From Nitrospiraceae bacterium (GTDB taxonomy: Bacteria; Nitrospirota; Nitrospiria; Nitrospirales; Nitrospiraceae): 64,000 nucleotides of DNA. This document shows positions 42,057 to 50,243 of this stretch, piece after piece. Every line of letters starts with the position of its first letter. Positions within the stretch are counted from its first letter, which is position 1. The notes beneath the pieces were generated by a model, which saw only the letters and a program-made list of their open reading frames with translations, made no database searches and was not told the origin of the DNA. The stretch covers positions 310,001-374,000 of the forward strand of contig JAHBWI010000003.1 in assembly GCA_019637075.1 (NCBI GenBank), read 5' to 3'. Both the position numbers and the translations under genes were made by a program.

Positions 42057-43040
42057 TTAGGCATAGCCATGCTCGCGGAACCACTTCACCGCCTTTTCGA
42101 GCGCAACCTCAGGCGGTGTTTGTGGGATCCCGAGCTCGCGGATGGCTTTCGAGCAGTCGTAGTGCATTTTGTATTTGGCCATTTTCACGCCTTCGAGCGG
42201 GATCCGCGGAGGATGGCCCGTGAGGTCGGCGATCCATTGGTTGGCGTAGGCGAGGGGAAGGATGGCCAGGCGGGGCAGTTTGATCGACGGTGCGTTCACG
42301 CCTGTGAGCCGGCTGAGGATCTCGAATACCTCGCGTAGCATGAGGTTCTTGCAGCCCAAGATATACCGTTCGCCCAGGCGGCCTTTCTCCATCGCGAGCA
42401 GGTGCCCCGCGGCCACGTCGTCCACGTCTACGATGTTCATGCCGGTTTCGATGTAGGCGGGCATGCGGCCTTTCATGAAATCGACGATGACCTGGCCTGT
42501 AGGAGTCGGCCGGACATCGGCTGCCCCGACCGGGGCGCTCGGATTCACGATCACGACCGGGAGGCCTTCCTTGGCCAACTTCAGGACTTCCTGTTCGGCT
42601 AAGTACTTGGATCGCTTGTAATGGCCGGCCATCTGGTCCAGCGAGACGGGAGTCTGTTCGGTGCCCAGGCCGCCGCCCGGTGGCAAGCCGATCGCGCCGA
42701 TCGTGCTGCAATACACGCTGCGCTCCACGCCGACCTCGCGCGCGGCTTCGAGAATGTTCCTCGTGCCTGTGACATTGACGTCGTAAAAGATGGCGGGATC
42801 TTTGGCCCACAGGGCGTAGTGGGCCGCCACGTGGTAGAGCTGCCGGCATCCGGTCAGCGCCCGCTTGAGCGACTCCCGGTCTCGCAGGTCGCCTTCAACC
42901 CGTTCGGCCTTCAAGCCGTTCAGGTTCTGCAGGTCTGCGCCTTGCCGAGCCAGGACTCGCACCTCGGCGCCGGAGGCGACCAGTGCCCGGGCCACGGCCC
43001 CGCCGACAAACCCGGTTGCTCCGGTGACGAGAACCTTCAT
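42057..43040 (-). CDS. hpnA: Hopanoid-associated sugar epimerase HpnA
   Basis: A short-chain (extended SDR) NAD(P)-dependent protein of 327 residues. The Rossmann motif TGATGFVGG is at residues 7-15, HVAAHYALW follows, and the catalytic Tyr-Lys pair is in GHYKRSKYLAE. The middle carries VNPSAPVGAADVRPTPTG and NIVDVDDVAAGH, diagnostic of HpnA. HpnA acts in formation of the sugar part of extended bacteriohopanepolyols. The neighbours (carotenoid protein, prenyl diphosphate synthase) support an isoprenoid locus. Confidence 0.9.
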   Translation of the reverse strand: MKVLVTGATGFVGGAVARALVASGAEVRVLARQGADLQNLNGLKAERVEGDLRDRESLKRALTGCRQLYHVAAHYALWAKDPAIFYDVNVTGTRNILEAAREVGVERSVYCSTIGAIGLPPGGGLGTEQTPVSLDQMAGHYKRSKYLAEQEVLKLAKEGLPVVIVNPSAPVGAADVRPTPTGQVIVDFMKGRMPAYIETGMNIVDVDDVAAGHLLAMEKGRLGERYILGCKNLMLREVFEILSRLTGVNAPSIKLPRLAILPLAYANQWIADLTGHPPRIPLEGVKMAKYKMHYDCSKAIRELGIPQTPPEVALEKAVKWFREHGYA

Positions 43041-43044
43041 GGGG

Positions 43045-43130
43045 AATGGCGTATGGCTAATGGCGTATAGCGTAGGGCACGGACACGATGTGGTCTGTTC
43101 CTAGCCATAGGCTATAAGCCATACGCTCCT
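43045..43130. repeat. Intergenic palindromic repeat, family R1 (copy 3)
   Basis: GCGTATGGCTAATGGCGTATAGCGTAG at the left pairs well with CTAGCCATAGGCTATAAGCCATACGC at the right. The word ATGGCGTATAGCGTA is shared exactly with copy 1 and AGCCATAGGCTAT with copy 2. The right edge touches the stop of the prenyl synthase gene. Confidence 0.7.
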
Positions 43131-44022
43131 AGTTTTTTCTGGAGGTGATGTAGCGCGCGATGTCGCGGAGTGGATCGGCGGCGGCACCGAAGGAATTCAG
43201 CCGTCCGATCGCGCGGGTGACACAGTCATCCGCCAACTTGCGCGCGCCCTCGACGCCGTAGAACGTCGGGTACGTCTTTTTGCCGCGCTCCGCGTCGGTG
43301 TTCGGGTTCTTGCCCAACTCCTCGCGGGTCCCGGTCACGTTCAGCACATCATCGGCGATTTGGAACGCGAGCCCGATGTCCTCGGCATAGCCGGTGAGGT
43401 CGTCGAGTTGCCGGTCAGAAGCGCCGGCGGCGATGGCTCCCATGCGGACGGCCGCCCGGATCAGCATGCCGGTCTTGTGTTTGTGAATGTTCTGCAGCGT
43501 CGCCAGGTCGATATCCTGGTTCTCGGCCTGAATGTCGAAGACCTGGCCGCCGACCATGCCCATGTTGCCGGAGCCGTAGGCCAATTCTTGAATGATGCGG
43601 ACTTGTCGAGACGGCTCGCAGCCCTTCATCAGGTCGGGTCGGCTGATCAGGTCGAAGGCCATGGTCAGCAGCGCATCGCCGGCCAAAATCGCCATCGCCT
43701 CGCCATAGACCTTATGGTTGGTCGGTTTACCCCGGCGAAAATCATCGTTGTCCATCGACGGCAAGTCGTCGTGGATCAAGGAATAGGTATGGATGAATTC
43801 CAGCGAGCAGGCGACCGCCATCAAGCCGGGCGGCGTCGTCCCTACCACGGCTTCGGCCGCGGCGATCGTCAAGATCGGGCGGACCCGCTTGCCACCTGCC
43901 ATAAGGCTATAGCGCATGCTCTCGTGAAGTGTGGTCGGTGGGGTGGCAGCCGGGGGGCTGACCTGATCCAGAAATCGGTCTACCGCAAGCCGGTTATGTT
44001 CGAGATAGTCCTTAATGTTCAT
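43129..44022 (-). CDS. ispA: Farnesyl/geranyl diphosphate synthase (polyprenyl synthetase)
   Basis: A protein of 297 residues. Both Asp-rich motifs are present: LIHDDLPSMDNDDFRRG (first, DDxxxxD type of bacterial FPP synthases) and FQIADDVLNVTG (second). GGKRVRP and the substrate-binding GKKTYPTFYGV with preceding Lys are also typical. The enzyme condenses isopentenyl diphosphate with dimethylallyl or geranyl diphosphate to supply hopanoids, carotenoids and quinones. It is separated from hpnA by an R1 repeat, on the same strand. Confidence 0.92.
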   Translation of the reverse strand: MNIKDYLEHNRLAVDRFLDQVSPPAATPPTTLHESMRYSLMAGGKRVRPILTIAAAEAVVGTTPPGLMAVACSLEFIHTYSLIHDDLPSMDNDDFRRGKPTNHKVYGEAMAILAGDALLTMAFDLISRPDLMKGCEPSRQVRIIQELAYGSGNMGMVGGQVFDIQAENQDIDLATLQNIHKHKTGMLIRAAVRMGAIAAGASDRQLDDLTGYAEDIGLAFQIADDVLNVTGTREELGKNPNTDAERGKKTYPTFYGVEGARKLADDCVTRAIGRLNSFGAAADPLRDIARYITSRKN

Positions 44023-44206
44023 GGGTATATAGGGTGAAGATCAGGAATGGTGTAGAACCGGCGCGGAGAGTAGCAAATGGGTCAAAGGAGTGTCAAACCG
44101 GGGGCAGGGGAGTCTCCCCGTGGTCGCGGAACGCGCACGATCGGAATGTGTTCGTCCGATGCGCATAGTGAAGGACCGCCAGGTGACTTTCTCCCTTTTC
44201 CCCTTC

Positions 44207-44236
44207 TTGTTTTTAAGCCTGATGCCCCGTTATACT
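44207..44236 (+). promoter_or_regulatory. Promoter of the zinc-ribbon gene at 44245
   Basis: TTGTTT (about 44207-44212), 18 bp, then TATACT (44231-44236). Transcription would start within a few bases of the ATG at 44245, and no ribosome site is present, which suggests a leaderless message. Confidence 0.5.
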
Positions 44237-44244
44237 GCGCCCCC

Positions 44245-44535
44245 ATGAGTATCAGAAAAGCCGGTGGTGATTGGGCGCCGATGCTGCTCCCGATCGAGCC
44301 GCGTCATTGCAAAGTTTGTCAGCAGGGGCTCTACCGGGATAAGACGCTCTTCCGGGGCGGTTGGTCCCGTTGCACCGTCTGCGACGAGTTCGTCCATTAC
44401 AGCTGCCTGGCCAGCGGGAAAGTCTCGTTTCTGAAGGCGCGCCCGAGGATCTGCAAGGCTTGCCGGGAAGCCAAGGCTCAGGCCTCGCGCACCGTCCATC
44501 TCTCTCCCCGCGAACCGGCCGCCATCGGGTCATGA
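44245..44535 (+). CDS. Small zinc-ribbon-like protein
   Basis: A protein of 96 residues. Three CxxC pairs are seen: CKVCQ, CTVCDEFVHYSC (with an extra His and Cys) and CKAC, a treble-clef or RING/FYVE-like zinc arrangement. There is no signal or membrane segment, so it is cytoplasmic. Its stop overlaps the next start (ATGA). The function is unknown; nucleic-acid or protein binding is typical for such modules. Confidence 0.7.
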   Translation: MSIRKAGGDWAPMLLPIEPRHCKVCQQGLYRDKTLFRGGWSRCTVCDEFVHYSCLASGKVSFLKARPRICKACREAKAQASRTVHLSPREPAAIGS

Positions 44536-44870
44536 CCACTCTGGTTCCCCCGCACCAACGTTCGGCAAGGCCGGCGTGGCATGTCTTTTTTTCGCAAGCG
44601 GTCCTCTACGGCCTGGCACCGTTACTGTTCATTTCCAGCGGGTTCTTCACCGCTAACTTCGTGGTCAGTGGGCACTATAGTTGGCCTCGGACTAGCCGTG
44701 TGCTGGTCTTATCGGTCACGCTCCTCATCCTTGCCTATGAGTTCGTCTACAAAGAGCAGGCGGTTCGCGCCGGCACTCCTGATCGGGCGCTCCAAGCCAT
44801 GATCTATTCTTGCGCTGCCCCATACGCAGTGGGGGTGCTGCTGATGCTGGGTCTCGCGAAGCTCTGGTGA
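44532..44870 (+). CDS. Small membrane protein with three TM segments
   Basis: A protein of 112 residues, starting in the ATGA overlap with the zinc-ribbon gene. Hydrophobic segments are FFSQAVLYGLAPLLFISSGFF, SRVLVLSVTLLILAYEFVY and AMIYSCAAPYAVGVLLMLGLA. No motif is recognised. Translational coupling with the zinc-ribbon gene is likely. Confidence 0.65.
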   Translation: MTTLVPPHQRSARPAWHVFFSQAVLYGLAPLLFISSGFFTANFVVSGHYSWPRTSRVLVLSVTLLILAYEFVYKEQAVRAGTPDRALQAMIYSCAAPYAVGVLLMLGLAKLW

Positions 44871-44957
44871 GACTGTTACATCAGGCTTCCAGCTTCGTTC
44901 TCGCTTCCGTAGTCCGCATGTAAACGAAATGCTGTTTCTCTCGTCCCCGAGGTGGAG

Positions 44958-45335
44958 ATGGGGCAGGTTTATCAAAGCGGGGCCTTCATTCAACAATGTT
45001 TTGCGGTTCACCCGCTCTGTCTGGCGCTGAAGCGCATAGACGAGACGATGGGCCGCTTGATTTTCACCTGCACGTCCTGCCGCATGGTTCACCACATCGT
45101 GGCCGACGACGTCGCCACTCGCGTCGCAGCCGTACCGGCTGGCGCGGCGGAATCGAGGGAGGGCCCGGTCGCGACGGCGCGCGAGGTGCTGTCGGGCTGC
45201 GCGGCGCGCCATCCCGTGGCTGTGACCATTCGTGAAATGGACGTGATCCGTGACACTGTAGGATTGCGCTGCGCCGAATGTCGCCGCATCTTTGAAGTGA
45301 GGGCGGCCTCATTCGAATCTCATCAAAAATCGTAA
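44958..45335 (+). CDS. Small double-CxxC (zinc-ribbon-like) protein
   Basis: About 125 residues from ATG 44958 (GAGG 5 bp before; GTG 44952 is in frame too). It has two Cys pairs: FTCTSCRMVHHIV near the middle and GLRCAECRRIFEV near the end. They are separated by an Ala/Val-rich linker, as in zinc-ribbon proteins that bring two CxxC knuckles together. Cytoplasmic, function unknown. It lies near the other zinc-ribbon gene at 44245. Confidence 0.6.
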   Translation: MGQVYQSGAFIQQCFAVHPLCLALKRIDETMGRLIFTCTSCRMVHHIVADDVATRVAAVPAGAAESREGPVATAREVLSGCAARHPVAVTIREMDVIRDTVGLRCAECRRIFEVRAASFESHQKS

Positions 45336-45366
45336 CAGGATGTTGAAAACGCCTTTGAACATCCTG
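45336..45366. other. Intergenic hairpin
   Basis: CAGGATGTT (45336-45344) pairs exactly with AACATCCTG (45358-45366), directly after the stop codon at 45335. TTGAAAACGCC in the loop resembles the start of R3 repeats. There is no T-run. It may act as a weak terminator or be a fragment of an R3 repeat. Confidence 0.5.
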
Positions 45367-45471
45367 CAGAACTTCGGCATTGTGCCGTTCCCTTCGCCGC
45401 CGGGCATAAGCCCTGTTAAGCGTCGTTCATGAAGCGTCTCTCGTTCATGCCGAGGTATTACAACTCCCGCC

Positions 45472-46104
45472 ATGCCGACGCCTCTTCCTGATCCATCCCT
45501 GACACCCGACCAAGTGAGATTGGTTGCGGATGTCGGGTTCTTCAAGGCCAAGCAGCAGATCACCCACAAAGTCCGGGGTTGGTTGGAGCAACTCCATGGA
45601 GGCTTGGCGGAAGACCTTGGGAGCCGGGCGCTGCTGCTGCCGCCGCAATTCGACCCCAGTAAATTTCAACTCGTGAAGGGCGAACACCTGGAAGATTGTC
45701 CCTACCAGTATCTGGATTTTCCCAAACATTACGTGGGGGACGAGAAGTTTACCTTTAGGACGTTGTTCTGGTGGGGGCACCATGCGGCCACCGCGCTGAT
45801 TGTCGAAGGCGGGCAGGTCAAATCGTACAAGAAGAACCTCGTCGACCGCTTCCACCAGCTGGCCGGACAGGAACTGGAACTGTCTTTGGCCCCGACCTTG
45901 TGGGAGTGGAAGCGGGGAGAAGGTTATACCCTGCCGATCACGCATGACCGCAAGGCGCAGATTGCCGCCGTGCTTTCCGGCCGGATGAGATTCAAGATCC
46001 TGCGGTTTCTTCCCCTGGACTCACCGGTGATGGCTGAAGGCCGCCTTTCCGACTGGGCTCGGGACACCTTCCGCCGGCTGCTCCCGCTGCTGAACTCCTC
46101 GTAA
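45472..46104 (+). CDS. Conserved protein of unknown function
   Basis: A soluble protein of 210 residues with no signal or TM segment. Features include TPDQVRLVADVGFFKAKQQITHKVRGWLEQ near the start, aromatic-rich CPYQYLDFPKHYVGDEKFTFRTLFWWGHHAATALIV, and WEWKRGEGYTLP later. No motif of a named family is recognised. It starts at ATG 45472 without a strong ribosome site. Confidence 0.65.
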   Translation: MPTPLPDPSLTPDQVRLVADVGFFKAKQQITHKVRGWLEQLHGGLAEDLGSRALLLPPQFDPSKFQLVKGEHLEDCPYQYLDFPKHYVGDEKFTFRTLFWWGHHAATALIVEGGQVKSYKKNLVDRFHQLAGQELELSLAPTLWEWKRGEGYTLPITHDRKAQIAAVLSGRMRFKILRFLPLDSPVMAEGRLSDWARDTFRRLLPLLNSS

Positions 46105-46272
46105 CGTTTTTCATTCTGCGGTTTGTCATTCGGAGGGCGAGTTGGGTAGACTAGCCCGCGTTGTTCCGCCGGCCTGTGTCATTCTGTCACAGCGTCGGGG
46201 TTGCGGAATTTGTAGAGCAACTCGGAACGGATTCATCCACTACGCTGACGTCATTTTTCCATGGAGGACGGT

Positions 46273-46932
46273 GTGATTGCACAGGGGATCAAAATCGCAG
46301 GACGCATGTGTCTGGTGGCGGCATTGGCGCTGACGGTGGGCTGCGCCGGCAAGGGAGAAATGGTCTTGGTCAATGTCCAGCCTCAGCCGGTAGTGGCGCC
46401 GGTGCCGGCCGGACAGCCGGAGCCGCTCAAGATTGTGATCGAGCCGTTTGAGGATTTGCGCGCGGAGAAAACGAAGATCGGCCAGCGGTCGCATCTCATC
46501 GGGGGTGGGCTGACCTTCTTCAACGTGACCGGTGGAAAGCCGGGTGTCACGGTGGCGGAGGCCCTCGCCGAACGGTTGCGCCAGAAGGGATGGAACGGTA
46601 AGGGCTGGGATGCCAGAGTGGTGCAATCGGGCGTGGGCGTGTCGGGTGCGGACATCGTCATTACCGGCGAAGTGCGGGAGTTCAGCGCCAACGCCAAGGC
46701 CCGGTTCATGAATACCAAGATCTGGGCCGAGAGCCGCATCGTGATTACCGCGAAGAACGTTGCCGACGGGAGTACTACGACGCGCAACATTCAGGGCGAG
46801 CAGACGCAGACCGTGTTCTGGTTCGACAGCGACGATATTCGGGATCTGCTCTCCGCGACCCTGAAGGACGGCCTCGATCGGTTCCTCACCGACACCAAGG
46901 TTGAAGATCGCGCCCTGAAGTCGGCCAAGTGA
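46273..46932 (+). CDS. Lipoprotein of unknown function (YajG-like pattern)
   Basis: A protein of 219 residues. GTG 46273 is preferred: GGAGG lies 5 bp before it, and the alternative ATG 46261 lies before that ribosome site. The leader ends LALTVGC-AGKG with a lipobox. The mature part (IVIEPFEDLRAEKTKIGQR, VAEALAERLRQKGW, ADIVITGEVREFSANAKARF) has the character of YajG/LpoB-like outer-membrane lipoproteins that begin with a PFED...R...IG segment. The role is unknown. Confidence 0.75.
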   Translation: MIAQGIKIAGRMCLVAALALTVGCAGKGEMVLVNVQPQPVVAPVPAGQPEPLKIVIEPFEDLRAEKTKIGQRSHLIGGGLTFFNVTGGKPGVTVAEALAERLRQKGWNGKGWDARVVQSGVGVSGADIVITGEVREFSANAKARFMNTKIWAESRIVITAKNVADGSTTTRNIQGEQTQTVFWFDSDDIRDLLSATLKDGLDRFLTDTKVEDRALKSAK

Positions 46933-46977
46933 CGGACAGATCATCGGTGCCGGCCTCGGACCCCATAGGAGGCAGTG

Positions 46978-48039
46978 GTGCGTGAGCGACGGTGGGAAAC
47001 CCCGGCCCGATTGAAGTTCAGCGATCTCTTGGCGGTGGGGGAGCGCCTCGGCGCGTTGGGGCTGAAGCCCACCCACCCCGCCAAGGACGTGATCTGTTAT
47101 GTCGAGGAATGGGCGGTCGAATCGACCGAGGAATTCGACCGGCTTGATCCCTGGGCCACGGAAGACGTGACATTGATCCACGCGCGGGACGCGTGGAAAG
47201 GCGATTTCTTTCTCCTTTCCGGCGGGTACCACACGATTTATCAGCGGTATCAGGACGTCGGAACCTACTGCTCCATCAGCCATCCCTGGCGCATTCGCGG
47301 CCCCCTGCGTTTTCATCAGCCCATCGCTATGCTCTGGCTGGGGTTTCGCCACACACACGCGTTCATCCGTGTCAGACTCCACACCACTGAGGTTGTGACA
47401 CCGGGCGAGACCAGGGAGGACGCAAAGCGCCTCGACTGGATCGATGAGCGGCGGGCGGCGTTCCTGGAGGCGATCACCACGCTGGAGTTGCCGGTGGAGA
47501 CGGCGGTGGAGAAAAAGCAGGTCGTGTTGAGGCCGGCGGACCCTGCGACGCCGTTCTTCTGCTCCTGGCCCGATGCTTTCGGCCCCTGCCAGTTTGAATA
47601 CAACACCTCCGACGCGTACGAGTTCCTCGTGCCGGCCAGTAAACTCGCCTCCACGTTCATTCCGCAAGCCGCGAATGTCCGTGCCTACCTGACGGGGTTT
47701 TCCGAGGAAGCCTTGACCGATTTCGCCGACGTGCCGCCCCGCGCCAAGCAGCTCTATCGCTGTTCCGTCCATTGCGTGCTCGACGAAGTGCCCGAGGTGC
47801 TGGAAGCCATCGCGCCGCAAGGGCGGCTCTATACGACGCTCTGTGAATTCCAGACGCAGGAGTTGTTGCCGGACGGGGAGGATGCATCGGCCATCGTGGG
47901 TATTGTCGGCGCGGCGGGCGGCTTTCAGTTGGAGGTCCGCTTGAATCGCGCGCCGCTGCCGGAAGACCAAATGGCCGGATGGCTCCAGCGGTTGTTGGGG
48001 TATGGGGTCGTCTATGCGCCGCTGCCCCCCTTCATCTAG
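46978..48039 (+). CDS. Conserved protein of unknown function
   Basis: About 353 residues; AGGAGG at 46967-46972 lies 5 bp before GTG 46978 (GTG 46975 is possible). No signal peptide or membrane segment is seen. The sequence is rich in aromatic residues and Cys/His in the middle (FHQPIAMLWLGFRHTHAFIRVRLHTTEV; FFCSWPDAFGPCQFEYNTSDAYEF). No known motif is recognised. It follows the lipoprotein gene by 45 bp. Confidence 0.65.
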   Translation: MRERRWETPARLKFSDLLAVGERLGALGLKPTHPAKDVICYVEEWAVESTEEFDRLDPWATEDVTLIHARDAWKGDFFLLSGGYHTIYQRYQDVGTYCSISHPWRIRGPLRFHQPIAMLWLGFRHTHAFIRVRLHTTEVVTPGETREDAKRLDWIDERRAAFLEAITTLELPVETAVEKKQVVLRPADPATPFFCSWPDAFGPCQFEYNTSDAYEFLVPASKLASTFIPQAANVRAYLTGFSEEALTDFADVPPRAKQLYRCSVHCVLDEVPEVLEAIAPQGRLYTTLCEFQTQELLPDGEDASAIVGIVGAAGGFQLEVRLNRAPLPEDQMAGWLQRLLGYGVVYAPLPPFI

Positions 48040-48066
48040 GGCCGACGGCTGAAGATACCCGCCCCA

Positions 48067-48116
48067 TGGACTCGTGAGACGTGAAACGGCAGACGGAAGA
48101 CGTGAGACGAGCATGC
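48067..48116. repeat. R2-type intergenic repeat fragment
   Basis: GTGAGACGTGAAACGGCAGACGGAAGACGTGAGACG-type sequence, made of repeated GTGAGACG and CAGACG words. It is related to the R2 repeats at 21310 and 59436. Confidence 0.45.
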
Positions 48117-48217
48117 GGCTTGCCTGATCCGCAAACGTTGCTGTTCGATTGTCTCTTGGATTCCCTCCGAATCACTTCTTGTTTGACATTCCTGCCTGAC
48201 TCCTGAAGTCTTGTGCC

Positions 48218-49330
48218 ATGGTTTCGATGCAGCGGTTCCAGTCGGTGCTGGGTAAGCCCTATCTCCCGCCATTGTTCTTTTTCAGCGGGGTCACCTACGA
48301 CACGGTGACGCTGACCAGGATCGACCGGTTGCTCGACAATTTGCTCCTGCTGCTGTACCTGGCGCTGTTGGGCTTTCTGATCGTCCTCACCGGCCGGTTA
48401 GGCACCAGCGAAGCGCGCCCTGAAGACCTTCCACCCGACGCGCCCGCCTATCTGCGTTGGGTGCTGCAAGCCAAGCCTTATGCGCCGATGGCGATTCAGT
48501 TTCTGCTGGGCGGTCTCTTCAGCGCCTATGCGATCTTCTATTCCAAGAGCGCGACCTTCGCCGGCACGGCGGTATTTTTCTGCGTGTTGGTCGGATTCCT
48601 GGTTGCGAACGAGTTCCTGCGCAGCCGGCTGTCTAATGTGCAGTTGCTCGTGAGCCTGTATGCCTTGGTATGTTTCGCGTTTTTCACCTTCTTCCTGCCG
48701 GTGATGACCGGATGGATGAATGCGGCGATTTTTCTTGCCGGGGCTGTCCTGACGGTGCTGGTTGTGCTTCGGGTCGTGCAGTTGATCTATTGGCGGAACT
48801 CCGCCCGCACCAGGCGCGAAGCGCTGTTGGCCGGAGCGCCGGCCCTGGCGATCGTGGGTCTGCTGGTCGGGTTCTACTTCCTCAACTGGATTCCGCCGGT
48901 GCCGCTGTCGCTCAAGTACGGCGGCATGTATCACGAGATCAAACGGTCGGGGGATCGCTTCGAACTTTCGTTCGAGAAACGGTGGTATGAGGTCTGGAAA
49001 GCGTCGGACGATGTGATCCCAACCAACGACCCCGTGTATTGCTTCACCGCTGTCTTCGCGCCCGTGACCCTCAGGACGACGATTTATCACCACTGGCACT
49101 ACCGCCCGGATGGCAGCAAACCCTATGTCCATGCGGACCGGATTCCCCTCAAAATCGCCGGAGGGCGGGAGGGCGGCTATCGGGCCTACACATTCAAGGA
49201 GGGGTTGGATGTCGGCGATTGGCGCGTCGATGTCGAGGCCGAGGACGGGAGGGTGATCGGTCGCGTCTCGGTGAAGGTGACGGCCGAAGCGTCGGAAGGA
49301 CCGCTGGCGCTGAAAACGGTCGTGTATTGA
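48218..49330 (+). CDS. DUF2914-domain membrane protein
   Basis: A protein of 370 residues. Six to seven helices occupy residues 15-250, including LLLLLYLALLGFLIVLTG, FAGTAVFFCVLVGFLVANEF and AALAIVGLLVGFYFL-like ones. A periplasmic C-terminal DUF2914 domain follows: YCFTAVFAPVTLRTTIYHHWHY, then GGREGGYRAYTFKEGLDVGDWRVDV and IGRVSVKV. Such proteins are common and uncharacterised; the domain looks like a small beta-sandwich acting outside the membrane. Confidence 0.8.
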   Translation: MVSMQRFQSVLGKPYLPPLFFFSGVTYDTVTLTRIDRLLDNLLLLLYLALLGFLIVLTGRLGTSEARPEDLPPDAPAYLRWVLQAKPYAPMAIQFLLGGLFSAYAIFYSKSATFAGTAVFFCVLVGFLVANEFLRSRLSNVQLLVSLYALVCFAFFTFFLPVMTGWMNAAIFLAGAVLTVLVVLRVVQLIYWRNSARTRREALLAGAPALAIVGLLVGFYFLNWIPPVPLSLKYGGMYHEIKRSGDRFELSFEKRWYEVWKASDDVIPTNDPVYCFTAVFAPVTLRTTIYHHWHYRPDGSKPYVHADRIPLKIAGGREGGYRAYTFKEGLDVGDWRVDVEAEDGRVIGRVSVKVTAEASEGPLALKTVVY

Positions 49331-49404
49331 CCCAATGGGGTGTCTCAGGCTGGCCGCCGATCGGCTTGGCAGCTGATCCCAATTCGGGGGAGGGACGAGC
49401 GCTC

Positions 49405-49806
49405 ATGAAGTCCGGTCGCGGCGTGGAGATACTCGAAGAGCGCGAGGGAGAGGGGACGCCGGCCCAGAAGGGCGATCATCTGTTGTTCAATATGCGCCTC
49501 TTTCTCAATCGCGGGGAGGAGGTATCGTTCAACAAGCGGCAGGCCGAGCAACTCCCAACGGACATGGTTCGGGTGGTGGAGGGTGTAACGTTGGTTGATC
49601 ACCGGATTGTCCTGGGGCGTCGCCAGGCCGTTGCGGGGATCGAGCAGGCGTTGACCGGGATGAAGGTCGGCGGCTATCGCAAGGTCCGCATCGGTCCACA
49701 CCTGGCCTACGGAGACAAGGGACTACCAGGCCTCATTCCGCCCAATGCCCTGTTGGTGGCGGAGTTGTGGCTGCGGGAGATTTCGCCGCCTGTCAGCGAA
49801 AAATAG
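49405..49806 (+). CDS. FKBP-type peptidyl-prolyl cis-trans isomerase
   Basis: A single FKBP domain of 133 residues starting at ATG 49405. Landmarks are RGVEILEEREGEG (entry strand), AVAGIEQALTGMKVGGYRKVRIGPHLAYGDKG (the hallmark GM..GG.R.......AYG.......IPP) and IPPNALLVAELWL. There is no signal peptide. The middle (NMRLFLNRGEEVSFNKRQ) is shorter than in SlyD-type enzymes. It assists protein folding at proline bonds in the cytoplasm. Confidence 0.88.
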   Translation: MKSGRGVEILEEREGEGTPAQKGDHLLFNMRLFLNRGEEVSFNKRQAEQLPTDMVRVVEGVTLVDHRIVLGRRQAVAGIEQALTGMKVGGYRKVRIGPHLAYGDKGLPGLIPPNALLVAELWLREISPPVSEK

Positions 49807-49843
49807 ATAAGTGTAACCGTGTGTCTTCCGGCATAATGCAACA

Positions 49844-50200
49844 ATGAGAACCTTATCCCCCTGTCCCGATAAGCCCAACTGTGTTTCCACCGCTGCGCAG
49901 GAAGAGCGCCATGCGATTGCGCCGTTCCGCTATCGAAAGAGCCGTGCGGAGGCGAAGGAGGCGTTGAAGGCTGCCATTGCCGGGCTTCCGCGCACGAAGT
50001 TGGTGGAAGAAGACGATGCCTACCTCCATTACGAATTCACCAGCCTCTTGCTTCGATTCGTCGACGACGTGGAGTTCCTGTTCGATGAGGACGGCAAGAC
50101 CATTCAGTTCCGCTCGGCTTCCCGTGTCGGCTACGGCGATCTCGGCGTGAACCGCCGCCGCATGGAAGATATCCGGTCGCTGCTGGATGGTAAGTTGTAA
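49844..50200 (+). CDS. DUF1499 family protein
   Basis: A protein of 118 residues carrying the family signature CPDKPNCVSTAAQ near the N-terminus and IQFRSASRVGYGDLGVNRRRMEDIR near the end. There is no signal peptide, so it is probably cytoplasmic or peripheral. The function is unknown; DUF1499 proteins are widespread in Gram-negatives and algae. It starts 37 bp after the FKBP gene on the same strand. Confidence 0.88.
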   Translation: MRTLSPCPDKPNCVSTAAQEERHAIAPFRYRKSRAEAKEALKAAIAGLPRTKLVEEDDAYLHYEFTSLLLRFVDDVEFLFDEDGKTIQFRSASRVGYGDLGVNRRRMEDIRSLLDGKL

Positions 50201-50243
50201 GAACCCGCGCGTCCTGTTCGCCACTGCCCAGGGAGGTTTCGGT

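Noticed and set aside
46240-48114. Long minus-strand open frame opposite 46273-48039 (also 624-2075 and 3687-4955)
   Set aside because: These are antisense shadows of clear plus-strand genes in GC-rich DNA; their proteins are low-complexity Arg/His/Gln-rich with no motifs.
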